DNA of 64,000 nucleotides from Clostridium estertheticum (GCF_011065935.2 NZ_JAAMNH020000001.1:5403578-5467577), one strand, 5' to 3'; counted from the stretch's first letter, positions 24,372-33,234 are shown. Numbers and translations are program-made. Notes: generated from the letters alone by a model not told the origin.

Positions 24372-26285
24372 ATGTTAAACATTATGTTAAAGGATGGAAA
24401 TATTATTCAAATTGAACAAGGTGCAAAGGCTTATGATATTGCTATGAACATTAGTCCAGCACTAGCTAAAAAAACTTTGATTGCAAGAATAAATGGTAAA
24501 GCTACAGAACTTATGACTGAAATAAATTGTGATTGCGACCTAGAAATCTTAACGTTTGAAGACATTGAAGGAAGATTGGCATTAAGACATACTGCAGCTC
24601 ACGTGCTTTCTCAAGCAGTAAAAAGGTTATATCCAAATGTTAAGCTTGCTATTGGTCCTGCAATTGACAATGGGTTTTACTATGATTTTGACTCAGAAGA
24701 AACATTTACTCCAGAAATTCTAGAAAAAATAGAAAAGGAAATGGAGAAGATAGTTAAAGAAGGGTTTAAGCTTGAAAAATTTGTGCTTTCAAGGGAAGAA
24801 GCTATAAAGCTTATGCTGGAAAAAGAAGAACCATATAAAGCTGAATTGATTAATAATCTACCTGAGGGAGAAATTATATCCTTTTATAGGCAAGGAGAGT
24901 TTGTTGATCTTTGTGCAGGTCCACATGTTCCAGCCACTTCATATGTTAAGGCATTTAAGCTTTTATCTGTTGCTGGTGCTTACTTTCGAGGTGATGAAAA
25001 TAATAAGATGCTTCAAAGGATATATGGAACAGTATTTCCTAAAAAAAGTGAATTAGAATCTTATATTAATATGCTTGAAGAAGCCAAAAAGAGAGATCAT
25101 AAAAAGCTAGGAAGAGAACTTAAATTATTTACATTTATGGAGGAAGGGCCTGGTTTCCCTTTTTTCCTACCAAATGGTGTTGTTTTAAAGAATAACTTAA
25201 TTGAATATTGGAGAGGTATTCATAAAAAATTTGGATATGTAGAAATTGAAACTCCCATAATCTTAAACAGAAAACTTTGGGAAACTTCAGGACATTGGCA
25301 ACACTATAAAGAAAATATGTATACAGTTAATATCGATGAAGAAGATTTTGCAATTAAGCCAATGAACTGTCCTGGGGGTATGCTTGTTTATAAGTCAGAA
25401 CCTCATTCTTATAGGGATTTACCTATAAGAGTAGGAGAGCTTGGTAAAGTACACAGGCATGAGTTGTCCGGGGCTATACAGGGACTTATGAGAGCAAGAG
25501 CCTTCACTCAGGATGATGCTCATATATTCATGCTTCCGCAGCAAATAAAAGAAGAAATAAAGGGTGTAATCCGACTTATAGATGAAGTTTACTCAAGGTT
25601 TGGATTTAAATACAGTGTTGAACTTTCAACAAGACCAGAAAATTCTATGGGAAGCGATGAGGAGTGGCAAATAGCAGAAAGCTCCCTTGCTGCAGCATTA
25701 AACGAGATGAATATGCAATATAAGATAAATCAGGGTGATGGAGCATTTTATGGTCCAAAGATTGATTTTCATTTAGAAGATAGTCTAGGTAGACGTTGGC
25801 AGTGTGGAACTATACAATTAGACTTTCAACTTCCTCAAAGATTCGATTTAAACTATATTGGAAGTGATAGTGAGAAGCATAGACCAATAGTTATACACAG
25901 AGTAATCTTCGGAAGTTTGGAGAGATTCATAGGAGTATTAATAGAGCATTTTGCAGGTAAGTTTCCAACTTGGATTGCACCTGTACAGGTAAAAGTATTA
26001 CCTATTTCAGAAAAATTTGCTGATTATGCAAAGAATGTTGCAGACCTCCTTAACGAAAATAACATCAGAGTAGAATTTGACAGTAGGGTAGAAAAGATTG
26101 GTTATAAAATTCGAGAAGCAAGAAATGAGAGAGTACCATATATTTTAGTTATAGGAGAAAAAGAGCAGCAAGAAGGTAATGTTTCTATGAGAAGTAGGAA
26201 AAATGGAGATGAGGGAACAGTTTCCTTAAGTGAATTTATTGCAAGGGTTAAGTATGAAATAGATAATAAAATTCTAGAAGTTTAA
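24372..26285 (+). CDS. thrS: Threonyl-tRNA synthetase
   Basis: 637 aa class II aminoacyl-tRNA synthetase charging tRNA-Thr. Domains in order: TGS (1-60), editing/SAD domain (HTAAHVLSQAVKRL at about 75, C-A-G-P-H motif near 180), catalytic core (motif with KPMNCPGGMLVYKS, motif 2 RVGELGKVHRHELSG, motif 3 IVIHRVIFGSLERFIGVLIEH) and anticodon-binding domain (from about 535). The length is normal. GGAGG precedes the ATG. Expression is controlled by the two T-box leaders. The segment after its stop carries one arm of the palindromic repeat family. Confidence 0.97.
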   Translation: MLNIMLKDGNIIQIEQGAKAYDIAMNISPALAKKTLIARINGKATELMTEINCDCDLEILTFEDIEGRLALRHTAAHVLSQAVKRLYPNVKLAIGPAIDNGFYYDFDSEETFTPEILEKIEKEMEKIVKEGFKLEKFVLSREEAIKLMLEKEEPYKAELINNLPEGEIISFYRQGEFVDLCAGPHVPATSYVKAFKLLSVAGAYFRGDENNKMLQRIYGTVFPKKSELESYINMLEEAKKRDHKKLGRELKLFTFMEEGPGFPFFLPNGVVLKNNLIEYWRGIHKKFGYVEIETPIILNRKLWETSGHWQHYKENMYTVNIDEEDFAIKPMNCPGGMLVYKSEPHSYRDLPIRVGELGKVHRHELSGAIQGLMRARAFTQDDAHIFMLPQQIKEEIKGVIRLIDEVYSRFGFKYSVELSTRPENSMGSDEEWQIAESSLAAALNEMNMQYKINQGDGAFYGPKIDFHLEDSLGRRWQCGTIQLDFQLPQRFDLNYIGSDSEKHRPIVIHRVIFGSLERFIGVLIEHFAGKFPTWIAPVQVKVLPISEKFADYAKNVADLLNENNIRVEFDSRVEKIGYKIREARNERVPYILVIGEKEQQEGNVSMRSRKNGDEGTVSLSEFIARVKYEIDNKILEV

Positions 26286-26293
26286 GTAAATAC

Positions 26294-26327
26294 TATACTT
26301 TTCGTTATAGCATAATCCAAGAAAAAA
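26294..26327. repeat. Palindromic repeat, single arm (copy B)
   Basis: TATACTTTTCGTTATAGCAT and the following bases match the right end of copy C and, inverted, the left end of copy A, including the TTTTCG variant shared only with A. No partner arm lies beside it. It begins 8 bases after the thrS stop. Confidence 0.7.
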
Positions 26328-26363
26328 CAAAGACACTTAGCCTTTGCTAAGTGTCTTTGTTTT
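26324..26363. terminator. Bidirectional terminator between thrS and the ECF gene
   Basis: A perfect 18-base stem (AAAACAAAGACACTTAGC) with a CTTT loop and T-runs on both strands, serving the convergent thrS and ECF S-component genes. Its core (AGACACTTAGC) recurs in the terminator near 28.3 kb. Confidence 0.9.
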
Positions 26364-26949
26364 ATTTTTTCATCTTTTTAATTGACAGTATGACCGGTAT
26401 GGTAATTATAGTAGCTATTATAGCTTCAGGAACACCATTTATTACTGCTATACTATAAATGGTCTTGGCAGCAATAGACGGGTCTATGCCTTTAGAAGCA
26501 GCGAATTTAGCTGCATATAAAATATATATCATAGTAAGAACACCAAAGGTGTTAGTTAAAGACCCAACAACAGTAGCTAATCCAATTTTTAGGCTATCAT
26601 TTTTAGTAAAACTTAATTTATAAACATAGTATGAAGTAAAACCAATAAGAACTCTTGGTAATACAGATACTAGCGGATTTATAAAAGCAAAAGATAGAAT
26701 ATTTGGAGCCATAATATTTTGCATAATGCTAAAAATTCCAAATATTAATCCAATAGCCATTCCAACTATTGGTCCACCTATTATAGACCCTATAATAACA
26801 GGAATATGCATGATAGTAGCTTTTGCACCAGGCAGTGGAATAAAACCATATCCCGTTAATCCCAGTACTACACAAATAGCTGATAGCATTCCGATAGTTG
26901 TAAGTTGATTTGTTTTTACCCTTCTCTTTTCAAAAGAATGATTGATCAT
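26362..26949 (-). CDS. ECF transporter S component
   Basis: 195 aa integral membrane protein with five to six hydrophobic segments. It is a substrate-binding S subunit of energy-coupling factor vitamin transporters, which work with shared EcfA/A'/T subunits encoded elsewhere. The N-terminal TTIGMLSAICVVLGL and the MHIPVIIGSIIGGPIVGMAIGLIFG loop are typical. The substrate cannot be read from the sequence, and I found no recognisable riboswitch in the leader, only an AAGGAT/ATCCTT hairpin-like pairing. Confidence 0.8.
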   Translation of the reverse strand: MINHSFEKRRVKTNQLTTIGMLSAICVVLGLTGYGFIPLPGAKATIMHIPVIIGSIIGGPIVGMAIGLIFGIFSIMQNIMAPNILSFAFINPLVSVLPRVLIGFTSYYVYKLSFTKNDSLKIGLATVVGSLTNTFGVLTMIYILYAAKFAASKGIDPSIAAKTIYSIAVINGVPEAIIATIITIPVILSIKKMKK

Positions 26950-27158
26950 ATTTTCCCTCCGCTCTTATTCCATAAGGATATAAGTCGATTATACTAATAA
27001 TCCTTATTTCTAGTTCAGTTTCATAATGAATACCGACAACAATATTTTATCACTTTTTTTATAATTATTACATAGATAAAAAAATTTATTTTAGAATCTC
27101 TCGTTACAATTTTAATTTTAAAATTCTTTAACTTTGTAGTAGAATGATAGGTATGTGA

Positions 27159-27185
27159 TCAAACTAATAAATGTTATTAGTTCGA
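27159..27185 (+). promoter_or_regulatory. Candidate operator before the acyl-ACP thioesterase gene
   Basis: AACTAATAA and TTATTAGTT are perfect 9-base arms around ATG, with an outer ATC/GAT pair, 84 bases before the gene start. It looks like a dyad for a dimeric repressor; a fatty-acid regulator is a reasonable guess given the gene. The rest of the 26950-27265 gap shows nothing clear. Confidence 0.45.
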
Positions 27186-27265
27186 TATTATTTTAACACA
27201 AACAAACTAAAAATGCATAAAAATAAAAAATATATCGTAAAAAGCAGAAATATGGGAGGTATAAT

Positions 27266-28015
27266 ATGAGTAGAATTCCAGCGGTTACAGAAAGAAGTTA
27301 TAATGTTCATTACTATGAAGTAGATATTCATAAAAGAGCCTTAATTTCAAGTATTATTGATTATCTTGGAGATATGGCTATGTATCAAAGTGAAATTTTG
27401 GGTGTTGGCATAGAACATCTTAAAGAGAACAAAATGGCATGGGTGTTATATAAATGGGACATAACAATGGAGTCATATCCACTATTAAATGAAACCATAA
27501 AGGTAAAAACTTTTGCATATTCTTTCAGAAAATTTTATGCCTATAGGAAGCATGAAATTATTGATGCAGAAGGAAATAGAATAGGATACGCTAATTCCGT
27601 GTGGATTCTAATAAATACAGATAGACGAAGGCCAATAAGAATTACTAAAGATATGTATGGCGCCTATGGTATAGATGACAGTAATAATACGCCTATAGAT
27701 ATTGAGGATATAATATCTATAACTACAGTAGATTGCGAGAAAAGCTTCCAAGTGAGATATAGTGATATCGATACCAACATGCACGTAAATAATGTTAAAT
27801 ATGTTGCTTGGGCTTTAGAAACAGTTCCTAAGGATATAGTACTAAATTGTGAACTAAAGAATATCAAGGTAACCTACGAAAAAGAAACAACCTATGGAGA
27901 AATCATAAAAGTAAGCACTGAAATTATAAGAGAAAAAGATAAAACAATATGTAGACATAAAATCATAAATGAAGAGAGCACTGAGCTTACCCTCTTAGAA
28001 AGTACTTGGATATAG
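27266..28015 (+). CDS. Acyl-ACP thioesterase
   Basis: 249 aa cytoplasmic enzyme of the plant FatA/FatB-like bacterial family, with two hot-dog domains, which releases free fatty acids from acyl-acyl carrier protein. The first domain has YYEVDIHKRALISSIIDYLGDMA; the second has the signature VRYSDIDTNMHVNNVKYVAWALE with the N-x-H catalytic pair. The length matches clostridial members. GGGAGG precedes the ATG by about 8 bases. A candidate dyad operator lies upstream. Confidence 0.9.
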   Translation: MSRIPAVTERSYNVHYYEVDIHKRALISSIIDYLGDMAMYQSEILGVGIEHLKENKMAWVLYKWDITMESYPLLNETIKVKTFAYSFRKFYAYRKHEIIDAEGNRIGYANSVWILINTDRRRPIRITKDMYGAYGIDDSNNTPIDIEDIISITTVDCEKSFQVRYSDIDTNMHVNNVKYVAWALETVPKDIVLNCELKNIKVTYEKETTYGEIIKVSTEIIREKDKTICRHKIINEESTELTLLESTWI

Positions 28016-28058
28016 TAGCTAAGACTTTTTAAATAATAGTATATCGTGATATTATGTA

Positions 28059-28290
28059 TTTTTTCTTAGATTATGCTAACAAAAGTATATGTTGCGCAGA
28101 ATGCATTTGAGCAAGCTTTAGTAATTCTTAACTAATTTTAGTGAAAGATACGTTAAGAAAAGCGCATGTTTGAGCGTTAGCGAGTTTGCACTTTTTAGTA
28201 TCTTTCAATAAAATTAGTTTAGAATTACTTAGCGAAGTGAAAGCATTCCAGCAACATATACTTTTTGTTATAGCATAATCTAAGAAAAAA
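28059..28290. repeat. Nested palindromic repeat (copy C)
   Basis: A 232-base near-perfect hairpin. Outer arms of about 40 bases start TTTTTTCTTAGATTATGCTA and end at GTTGC. Inside are paired segments GAATGC/GCATTC, AGTAATTCTTAACTAATTTTA-type arms of 21 bases with one mismatch, and TGAAAGATAC/GTATCTTTCA. An innermost hairpin carries GCATGTTTGAGCG and AGCGAGTTTGC. It sits between the convergent thioesterase and DUF1858 genes. No coding potential is seen. Confidence 0.85.
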
Positions 28291-28308
28291 TCTCTTAACT
28301 CATAGACG

Positions 28309-28342
28309 TACAAAAAGACACCTAGCATTCGCTAAGTGTCTT
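28309..28342 (-). terminator. Terminator of the DUF1858 gene
   Basis: AAAGACACCTAGC pairs with GCTAAGTGTCTT around ATTC, one mismatch, with T/A runs on both sides, directly after the DUF1858 stop. Confidence 0.75.
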
Positions 28343-28349
28343 AATTTTT

Positions 28350-28535
28350 TTATGCGTTTAATTTAGCCATTAATGCTTCTAAATCAAGACCATGAACCAT
28401 TGCTGCTTCTTCTAATGTTTCAGCTTGTGCTGAAGGACATCCTACGCAACCCATTCCAAATCCCATAAGTACTTCAACTGATTCTGGTTTTTGTCTTACA
28501 ACTTCACCTATTGTCATATCCTTAGTTAATATCAT
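28350..28535 (-). CDS. DUF1858 redox-disulfide protein
   Basis: 61 aa protein of the DUF1858 / hybrid-cluster-associated redox disulfide family. It begins MILTKDMTIGEVVRQKPESVEVLMGFGMGCVGCPS-like text with the redox CxxC at C30 and C33, and ends in the conserved TLEEAAMVHGLDLEAL helix. The family often occurs with hybrid cluster proteins, but none is adjacent. It is transcribed alone with its own terminator. The exact redox partner is unknown. Confidence 0.85.
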   Translation of the reverse strand: MILTKDMTIGEVVRQKPESVEVLMGFGMGCVGCPSAQAETLEEAAMVHGLDLEALMAKLNA

Positions 28536-28747
28536 ATTATCTACCTCGCTTTTTTTAAATTTGAAATAATTATATCAGAATTTAACTATCAAATAAATAA
28601 AAATATTTATTTAACTTTAATTATCATTCTCATTATGATTATATTGTATATACATCTATTTTACAAGTACGCACTTTTTTAATCTTTAGTTTATACTTGT
28701 ATACCTAAAAGCTATTTCCACACTACTTATGCTTTCCTATAATATAT

Positions 28748-28792
28748 AAAACATACATATTGCAAAGATGATCTTTGCAATATGTATGTTTT
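28748..28792 (-). terminator. Terminator of purA
   Basis: A perfect 20-base stem (AAAACATACATATTGCAAAG) with an ATGAT loop and T-run, starting 5 bases after the purA stop. Confidence 0.9.
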
Positions 28793-28796
28793 ATTG

Positions 28797-30083
28797 TTAT
28801 ATTTCAGTTAATACCATAGTCTGATCTCTTTTAGGTCCTACTGATACTATAGAAACTTTAACTCCTGTAAATTCTTCTATTCTCTTTATGTATATTTTTG
28901 CATTCTCAGGAAGTTCATCATAACTTCTTGCATCAGCTATATTTTCATCCCAACCATCAAACTCTTCATATACTGGAACGCATTTAGCTAAATCCTCCAA
29001 ACTTGCTGGGAAATAATCTATAACACTTCCTTCAAATTCATATCCTACACAGATTTGAATTTTTTCAAGTCCTGCTAAGGTATCTATTTTAGTTACAGCA
29101 AAGCTAGTAAGTCCTGAGATTCTTGCTGCAGTTTTTAATATAACAAGGTCAAGCCATCCACATCTTCTTGCTCTGCCTGTTGTTACACCAAATTCAAAGC
29201 CTTTTTCGCGAATCCACTCTCCAACTTCATTCTCAAGCTCTGTTGGAAATGGTCCTTTTCCTACTCTTGTAGTATATGCCTTAGCTATTCCTACAGCATT
29301 TGTTATCATAGTAGGTCCTATCCCTGCTCCAGTACAAACTCCTCCGGCAATAGTATTAGAAGAAGTTACAAAAGGATATGAGCCATAATCTATATCAAGT
29401 AAAGTTCCTTGTGCTCCTTCAAATAGAACATTTTTACCTGCTTTTATTGCGTCAAAAACTTTTACTGATATATCTTTTACAAAAGGTCTCATTTTTTCTG
29501 CGTACTCTAGGTACTGTGTATATATTGTATCAAAATCTAGTGCTTTGCCACCCAAAACTTTTGTTATTATGTCATTCTTCATTGATAAACTAGTTTGAAG
29601 CTTTTCTTTGAAAACATCTTTTTTCATTAAATCACAAACTCTAATTCCGCTTCTTTCAAATTTATCAGTATAACAAGGGCCAATACCTTTTTTGGTAGTT
29701 CCGATATCATTTTTGCCTCTAGCTATTTCATATAGATTATCTAACTCTTTATGGTATGGCATTATAACCTGTGATCTATCACTAATCATTAATCTTTCTG
29801 GAGTTATGTTCTCGCCTAACGCTTCTAAATAGTCAATTTCTGTAAATAGAGCTTCTGGGTCTACAACCACTCCATTACCTATTACATTCAATTTATCTTT
29901 ATATAATATTCCTGATGGAATTAAGTGAAGCTTATATTCTTTTTCTCCTACGACTACAGTGTGACCTGCATTATTTCCGCCTTGGAATCTGACAACCACA
30001 TCAGCTCCCTCAGCAAGATAATCCGTCATCTTACCTTTACCTTCGTCTCCCCATTGAGCTCCTAAAATAATAAATGCTGACAT
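28797..30083 (-). CDS. purA: Adenylosuccinate synthetase
   Basis: 428 aa enzyme that joins IMP and aspartate using GTP, the first committed step to AMP. The N-terminal P-loop is ILGAQWGDEGKGKMTDYLA; NNAGHTVV and GTTKKGIGPCYTDK follow, then the catalytic/IMP loop YTTRVGKGPFPTE and the GTP-binding C-terminal TKIDTL. The length matches the family exactly from the chosen ATG, 9 bases after GAGG; the frame extends 9 codons upstream without a ribosome binding site. A consensus-like promoter lies about 90 bases upstream. Confidence 0.97.
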   Translation of the reverse strand: MSAFIILGAQWGDEGKGKMTDYLAEGADVVVRFQGGNNAGHTVVVGEKEYKLHLIPSGILYKDKLNVIGNGVVVDPEALFTEIDYLEALGENITPERLMISDRSQVIMPYHKELDNLYEIARGKNDIGTTKKGIGPCYTDKFERSGIRVCDLMKKDVFKEKLQTSLSMKNDIITKVLGGKALDFDTIYTQYLEYAEKMRPFVKDISVKVFDAIKAGKNVLFEGAQGTLLDIDYGSYPFVTSSNTIAGGVCTGAGIGPTMITNAVGIAKAYTTRVGKGPFPTELENEVGEWIREKGFEFGVTTGRARRCGWLDLVILKTAARISGLTSFAVTKIDTLAGLEKIQICVGYEFEGSVIDYFPASLEDLAKCVPVYEEFDGWDENIADARSYDELPENAKIYIKRIEEFTGVKVSIVSVGPKRDQTMVLTEI

Positions 30084-30170
30084 ACAAATTCCTCGCTTTC
30101 TTAATTTCATAACTTTTTAATTATTGTTGTTGTGAAATTATATTGTATCTTATGTTTACTACATATTGAA

Positions 30171-30199
30171 TTATACACTTTTAATATTCATTAACCAAT
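30171..30199 (-). promoter_or_regulatory. Sigma-A promoter of purA
   Basis: TTGGTT and a perfect TATAAT separated by 17 bases, reading leftward into purA. No PurR-type box or purine riboswitch is obvious in the leader. Confidence 0.65.
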
Positions 30200-30217
30200 G
30201 ATTTAGTTTAAATATTC

Positions 30218-31630
30218 TTAGTCTTCCTTTTTAGCTATATCTCTAGCTACAACTACACCGGTTGTGGATGCTTGCATTAGACCTCTAGTTATTCCTGCTC
30301 CATCTCCTATGGTGTATAAATTGCTAATAGATGTTTCAAATTTATCATTTGTACTAATCTTACTAGAATAAAATTTTACTTCTACTCCATATAGTAAAGT
30401 GTTTTTGCTATATAACCCTGGTGCTATCTTATCAAAAGCCTTTAATGCTTCCACAATAGAAGTTAAGTGCCTTTGTGGTAATACAAAGCTTAAATCTCCT
30501 GGTACTGCTGATTTTAGTGTAGGAACAGTAGTTGATTTAGCCAGTCTATGATCATCTGTTCTTCTTCCTTTTAGTAAATCCCCCAGTCTTTGAACCATTA
30601 TACCTCCGCCAGTTAACATATTACCTAGCTGAGCTATATATTTTCCATAATCAATGGGTTGATTGAAGGGCTCAGTAAAAGTAGTAGATACAAGCATTGC
30701 AAAATTTGTATTAGTTGTTCTAAGAGATTTATCTGAGTAACTATGACCATTTACAACTGCAATCTTATTATCATCATAATATTCTGCTGACACTACTCCA
30801 CCTGGGTTCATACAAAAGGTTCTAACCTTACTGTCAAAGGTATCAGAATAATATACTAATTTCGCTTCATATAAGTCCTTCGTTAAATGATCCATAACAG
30901 AATTAGGTACCTCTACGCGAAGTCCAATATCTACTGCATTATTAGTAACCACAATGTTATGTTTTTTTGCTTCATTTGAAACCCACTCTGCCCCACCTCT
31001 ACCTGGCGCTGCTACAACATACCTTGCATCAACCTTAACCACTCCGTCTTTATTCTTTAACAATATCCCAGTGGCTTTATTATCTTCTATTAATATTTCT
31101 TCCACTTCACTAAGTTCTACAAATTCTGTATTTGTATTATCCATTAAATGATGGTACATAGATTTTAAAACTTCATAGGCGAGTTCCGTTCCTAAATGCC
31201 TTACTGGGCATTCAACAAGACGAATATTATATTTACTTGCTTCGTATTTGATTTCGTCAACCTTATCACTATTAAGTCCATATACCTTTTCATTTGCTCC
31301 AAATTTTATATAAATGTCATCACAATACTTTATTAATTTTTTTGATTCATCTTCAGTTAAATATTCAAGAAGTCTTCCACCCACCTCAGGGCTTAGAGAA
31401 AGCTTACCATCTGAAAAAGCTCCAGCGCCTGACCATCCAAATGTTATCCCACAAGGATTACATTTAACACATTTTCCATTTTCTCTAGCTGGACATTTTC
31501 TTTTCTCTATACTTCTTCCCTTATCAACTATAAGTACACTAAGTTCAGGTTTTTTATTTGTAATTTCTAGTGCCGTAAATATTCCCGCGGGTCCGGCTCC
31601 TACAATAACTACATCATAATTTTTTTTCAT
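30218..31630 (-). CDS. FAD-dependent dehydrogenase (NAD(FAD)-utilising family)
   Basis: 470 aa flavoprotein. The N-terminal FAD fold is YDVVIVGAGPAGIFTALEI, followed by a Cys-rich loop (CPARENGKCVKCNPC) and the family signature ITFGWSGAGAFSDGKLSLS. The C-terminal FAD contact reads LYTIGDGAGITRGLMQASTTG. Such proteins are widespread in clostridia, but the substrate is not known to me; the Cys cluster suggests an iron-sulfur or redox-active site. The ATG at 31630 is 8 bases after GGGGG; the frame extends upstream through the tandem-repeat region. Confidence 0.8.
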   Translation of the reverse strand: MKKNYDVVIVGAGPAGIFTALEITNKKPELSVLIVDKGRSIEKRKCPARENGKCVKCNPCGITFGWSGAGAFSDGKLSLSPEVGGRLLEYLTEDESKKLIKYCDDIYIKFGANEKVYGLNSDKVDEIKYEASKYNIRLVECPVRHLGTELAYEVLKSMYHHLMDNTNTEFVELSEVEEILIEDNKATGILLKNKDGVVKVDARYVVAAPGRGGAEWVSNEAKKHNIVVTNNAVDIGLRVEVPNSVMDHLTKDLYEAKLVYYSDTFDSKVRTFCMNPGGVVSAEYYDDNKIAVVNGHSYSDKSLRTTNTNFAMLVSTTFTEPFNQPIDYGKYIAQLGNMLTGGGIMVQRLGDLLKGRRTDDHRLAKSTTVPTLKSAVPGDLSFVLPQRHLTSIVEALKAFDKIAPGLYSKNTLLYGVEVKFYSSKISTNDKFETSISNLYTIGDGAGITRGLMQASTTGVVVARDIAKKED

Positions 31631-31656
31631 TTCACATACCCCCTTATATTCCTTAA

Positions 31657-31776
31657 GGGCAGATAACAATTATTTACTGTTATCCTCCTGTATAGCTCTT
31701 GGGCATATAACAATTATTATTTGTTATCCCCTTTGTATTAGTTTTGGGCAGATAATAATTTAAGTGGTTGTTTGCC
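31657..31776. repeat. Three tandem 44-45-base repeats before the FAD gene
   Basis: Units begin with GGGCAGATAACAATTATT at 31657, 31701 and 31746; the third is degenerate. The first two each carry an inverted repeat (GATAACA/TGTTATC and ATAACAA/TTGTTAT). On the minus strand they place purine-rich GGGGATAACA and GGAGGATAACA blocks upstream of the true ribosome binding site, as if the initiation region had been duplicated. No Cas genes and only three units, so not a CRISPR array. Confidence 0.75.
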
Positions 31777-31962
31777 TACTTAATAATATCAGAGTGGTGT
31801 GTTCCAGTCAATATAAAATGCGAATATTAATAATTTATTTTTAATTATAGTTCGTATATTATTTATATAAATTTTTATTGTTCTGCCTAAATATATTCTG
31901 TGCTTTTTCTACCTACTATATTAATTTTTTTGGAATTAAATTTTTATTTATTGGTATAAAAT

Positions 31963-32005
31963 AAAAAATACACTTACTCACATTGACTAAATAAGTGTAT
32001 TTTTT
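31963..32005 (-). terminator. Terminator of the yhaM operon
   Basis: A 14-base perfect stem (AAAAAATACACTTA) with a 15-base loop and T-run on the minus strand, just after the DUF3006 gene. Between it and the tandem repeats (31777-31962) I see nothing further. Confidence 0.75.
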
Positions 32006-32028
32006 CTTATAGATGATTTTTTAACAAT

Positions 32029-32241
32029 TTATTTTTCCCACAAGTCCTCTGTTAATTTTTCTATTTCTTTTTTTCTTTTCAACGTATCATCCTTGTCAAT
32101 AGTTATACTATCTGCTATATGTATAACCATACCTTCCTGCGCTCCTATTGGTAATTTTATTTTATTTATATTAATCATTTTTCTATCCTCAAGCTCTACT
32201 ACTGCATAATCCCCTTCAAATCTATCTATTATTCCCTTCAT
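32029..32241 (-). CDS. DUF3006 small protein
   Basis: 70 aa protein of the DUF3006 family: MKGIIDRFEGDYAVVELEDRK opens a small beta barrel of about 50 residues, followed by a charged helical tail. Function unknown. The chosen ATG is 7 bases after GAAGGTGAT; an upstream in-frame ATG overlaps that site. It follows yhaM by 30 bases and shares its terminator, so the two form an operon. Confidence 0.75.
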   Translation of the reverse strand: MKGIIDRFEGDYAVVELEDRKMININKIKLPIGAQEGMVIHIADSITIDKDDTLKRKKEIEKLTEDLWEK

Positions 32242-32271
32242 TATTATCACCTTCATCCAAAGATTTCTTAT

Positions 32272-33234
32272 TTATTTATTAAGAAAACTCTTATAAATAC
32301 TTATATTATCTAGCGACCATATTCTTTCAGAAAATTTACCTTCCTCAGTATCATTTAATGCCTTATTCATATCATACATTCTTGCATCCATTATATCTAA
32401 ATGATGTAACATTTCAGCTTCTGGTATCATAGGTTTTTTAGGGCTACCATATTCCGCTTCATAGTGATGAGCTAGCACCATATGTTGTAGTAGCATGGTT
32501 ACTTCCTTATCCGCCTTAACCTGAATACTTGCTGTTTCTATCATTTTAATTCCTTGAACTATATGGCCTATAAGTTGACCTTCCACTGTATACTCTGATA
32601 CAATTCCAAGTTCACTAGCATTCATTTCGTATATTTTACCAATGTCATGAAGTATTATACCTGCATATAACAAATCCATATTTAAAAAAGTATAGATTTC
32701 ACCTAATTTTTCTCCGGCCTTAAGCATGGTGGTAGTATGATATAGCAGTCCTGATCTTATAGCATGATGATTAGACTTAGCTGCAGGGTAATGCATAAGC
32801 TTCTCTTCATTATCACCTAAAATATTTGTAACTACATTTTGAATATCTGTATTTTTAATTTTAGATAGATAATTTAAAATATCATCATACATTTTTTCTG
32901 ATGAATATGGCGCCACTGCAACATAATCACAAATATTAACTTCATCTCTTTCCTCTGGTAGTCTTATCATTTCAATTTTTAATTGAAGCTTTCCTCGCCA
33001 CTCATTTACACTACCTTTGACCTTCACTAAAATATTTTGCTTAAAGGTATTTTCTAATTCTTCATTGCATTCCCAAAGCTTTGCATTTATATCCCCTGTG
33101 GCATCTCCTAAATTAAAGTCTAAATATTTATTTGTATTACTATTATTAGAAACCTTGCTGTCTACAGATTTTATAACAAAAAAGCCTTCAATCCTATCAC
33201 CTTTTTTTATTTCACTTATCTTTTTAATTTCCAT
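32272..33234 (-). CDS. yhaM: 3'-5' exoribonuclease YhaM
   Basis: 320 aa nuclease with an N-terminal OB-fold (about 15-95, KGDRIEGFFVIKSVDSK...DINAKLWECNEE) and a C-terminal HD domain. Metal residues are in HHAIRSGLLYHTTTML, IILHDIGKIYEM and LQHMVLAHHYEAEYGSP. YhaM degrades RNA and single-stranded DNA from the 3' end and is conserved in Firmicutes; the length is typical. The 303-base gap upstream (33235-33537) holds both promoters presumably, but I cannot assign them. Confidence 0.9.
   Translation of the reverse strand: MEIKKISEIKKGDRIEGFFVIKSVDSKVSNNSNTNKYLDFNLGDATGDINAKLWECNEELENTFKQNILVKVKGSVNEWRGKLQLKIEMIRLPEERDEVNICDYVAVAPYSSEKMYDDILNYLSKIKNTDIQNVVTNILGDNEEKLMHYPAAKSNHHAIRSGLLYHTTTMLKAGEKLGEIYTFLNMDLLYAGIILHDIGKIYEMNASELGIVSEYTVEGQLIGHIVQGIKMIETASIQVKADKEVTMLLQHMVLAHHYEAEYGSPKKPMIPEAEMLHHLDIMDARMYDMNKALNDTEEGKFSERIWSLDNISIYKSFLNK

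Noticed and set aside
31657..31776. Possible CRISPR array
   Set aside because: Only three units, degenerate, with similar rather than unique spacers and no cas genes in the window.
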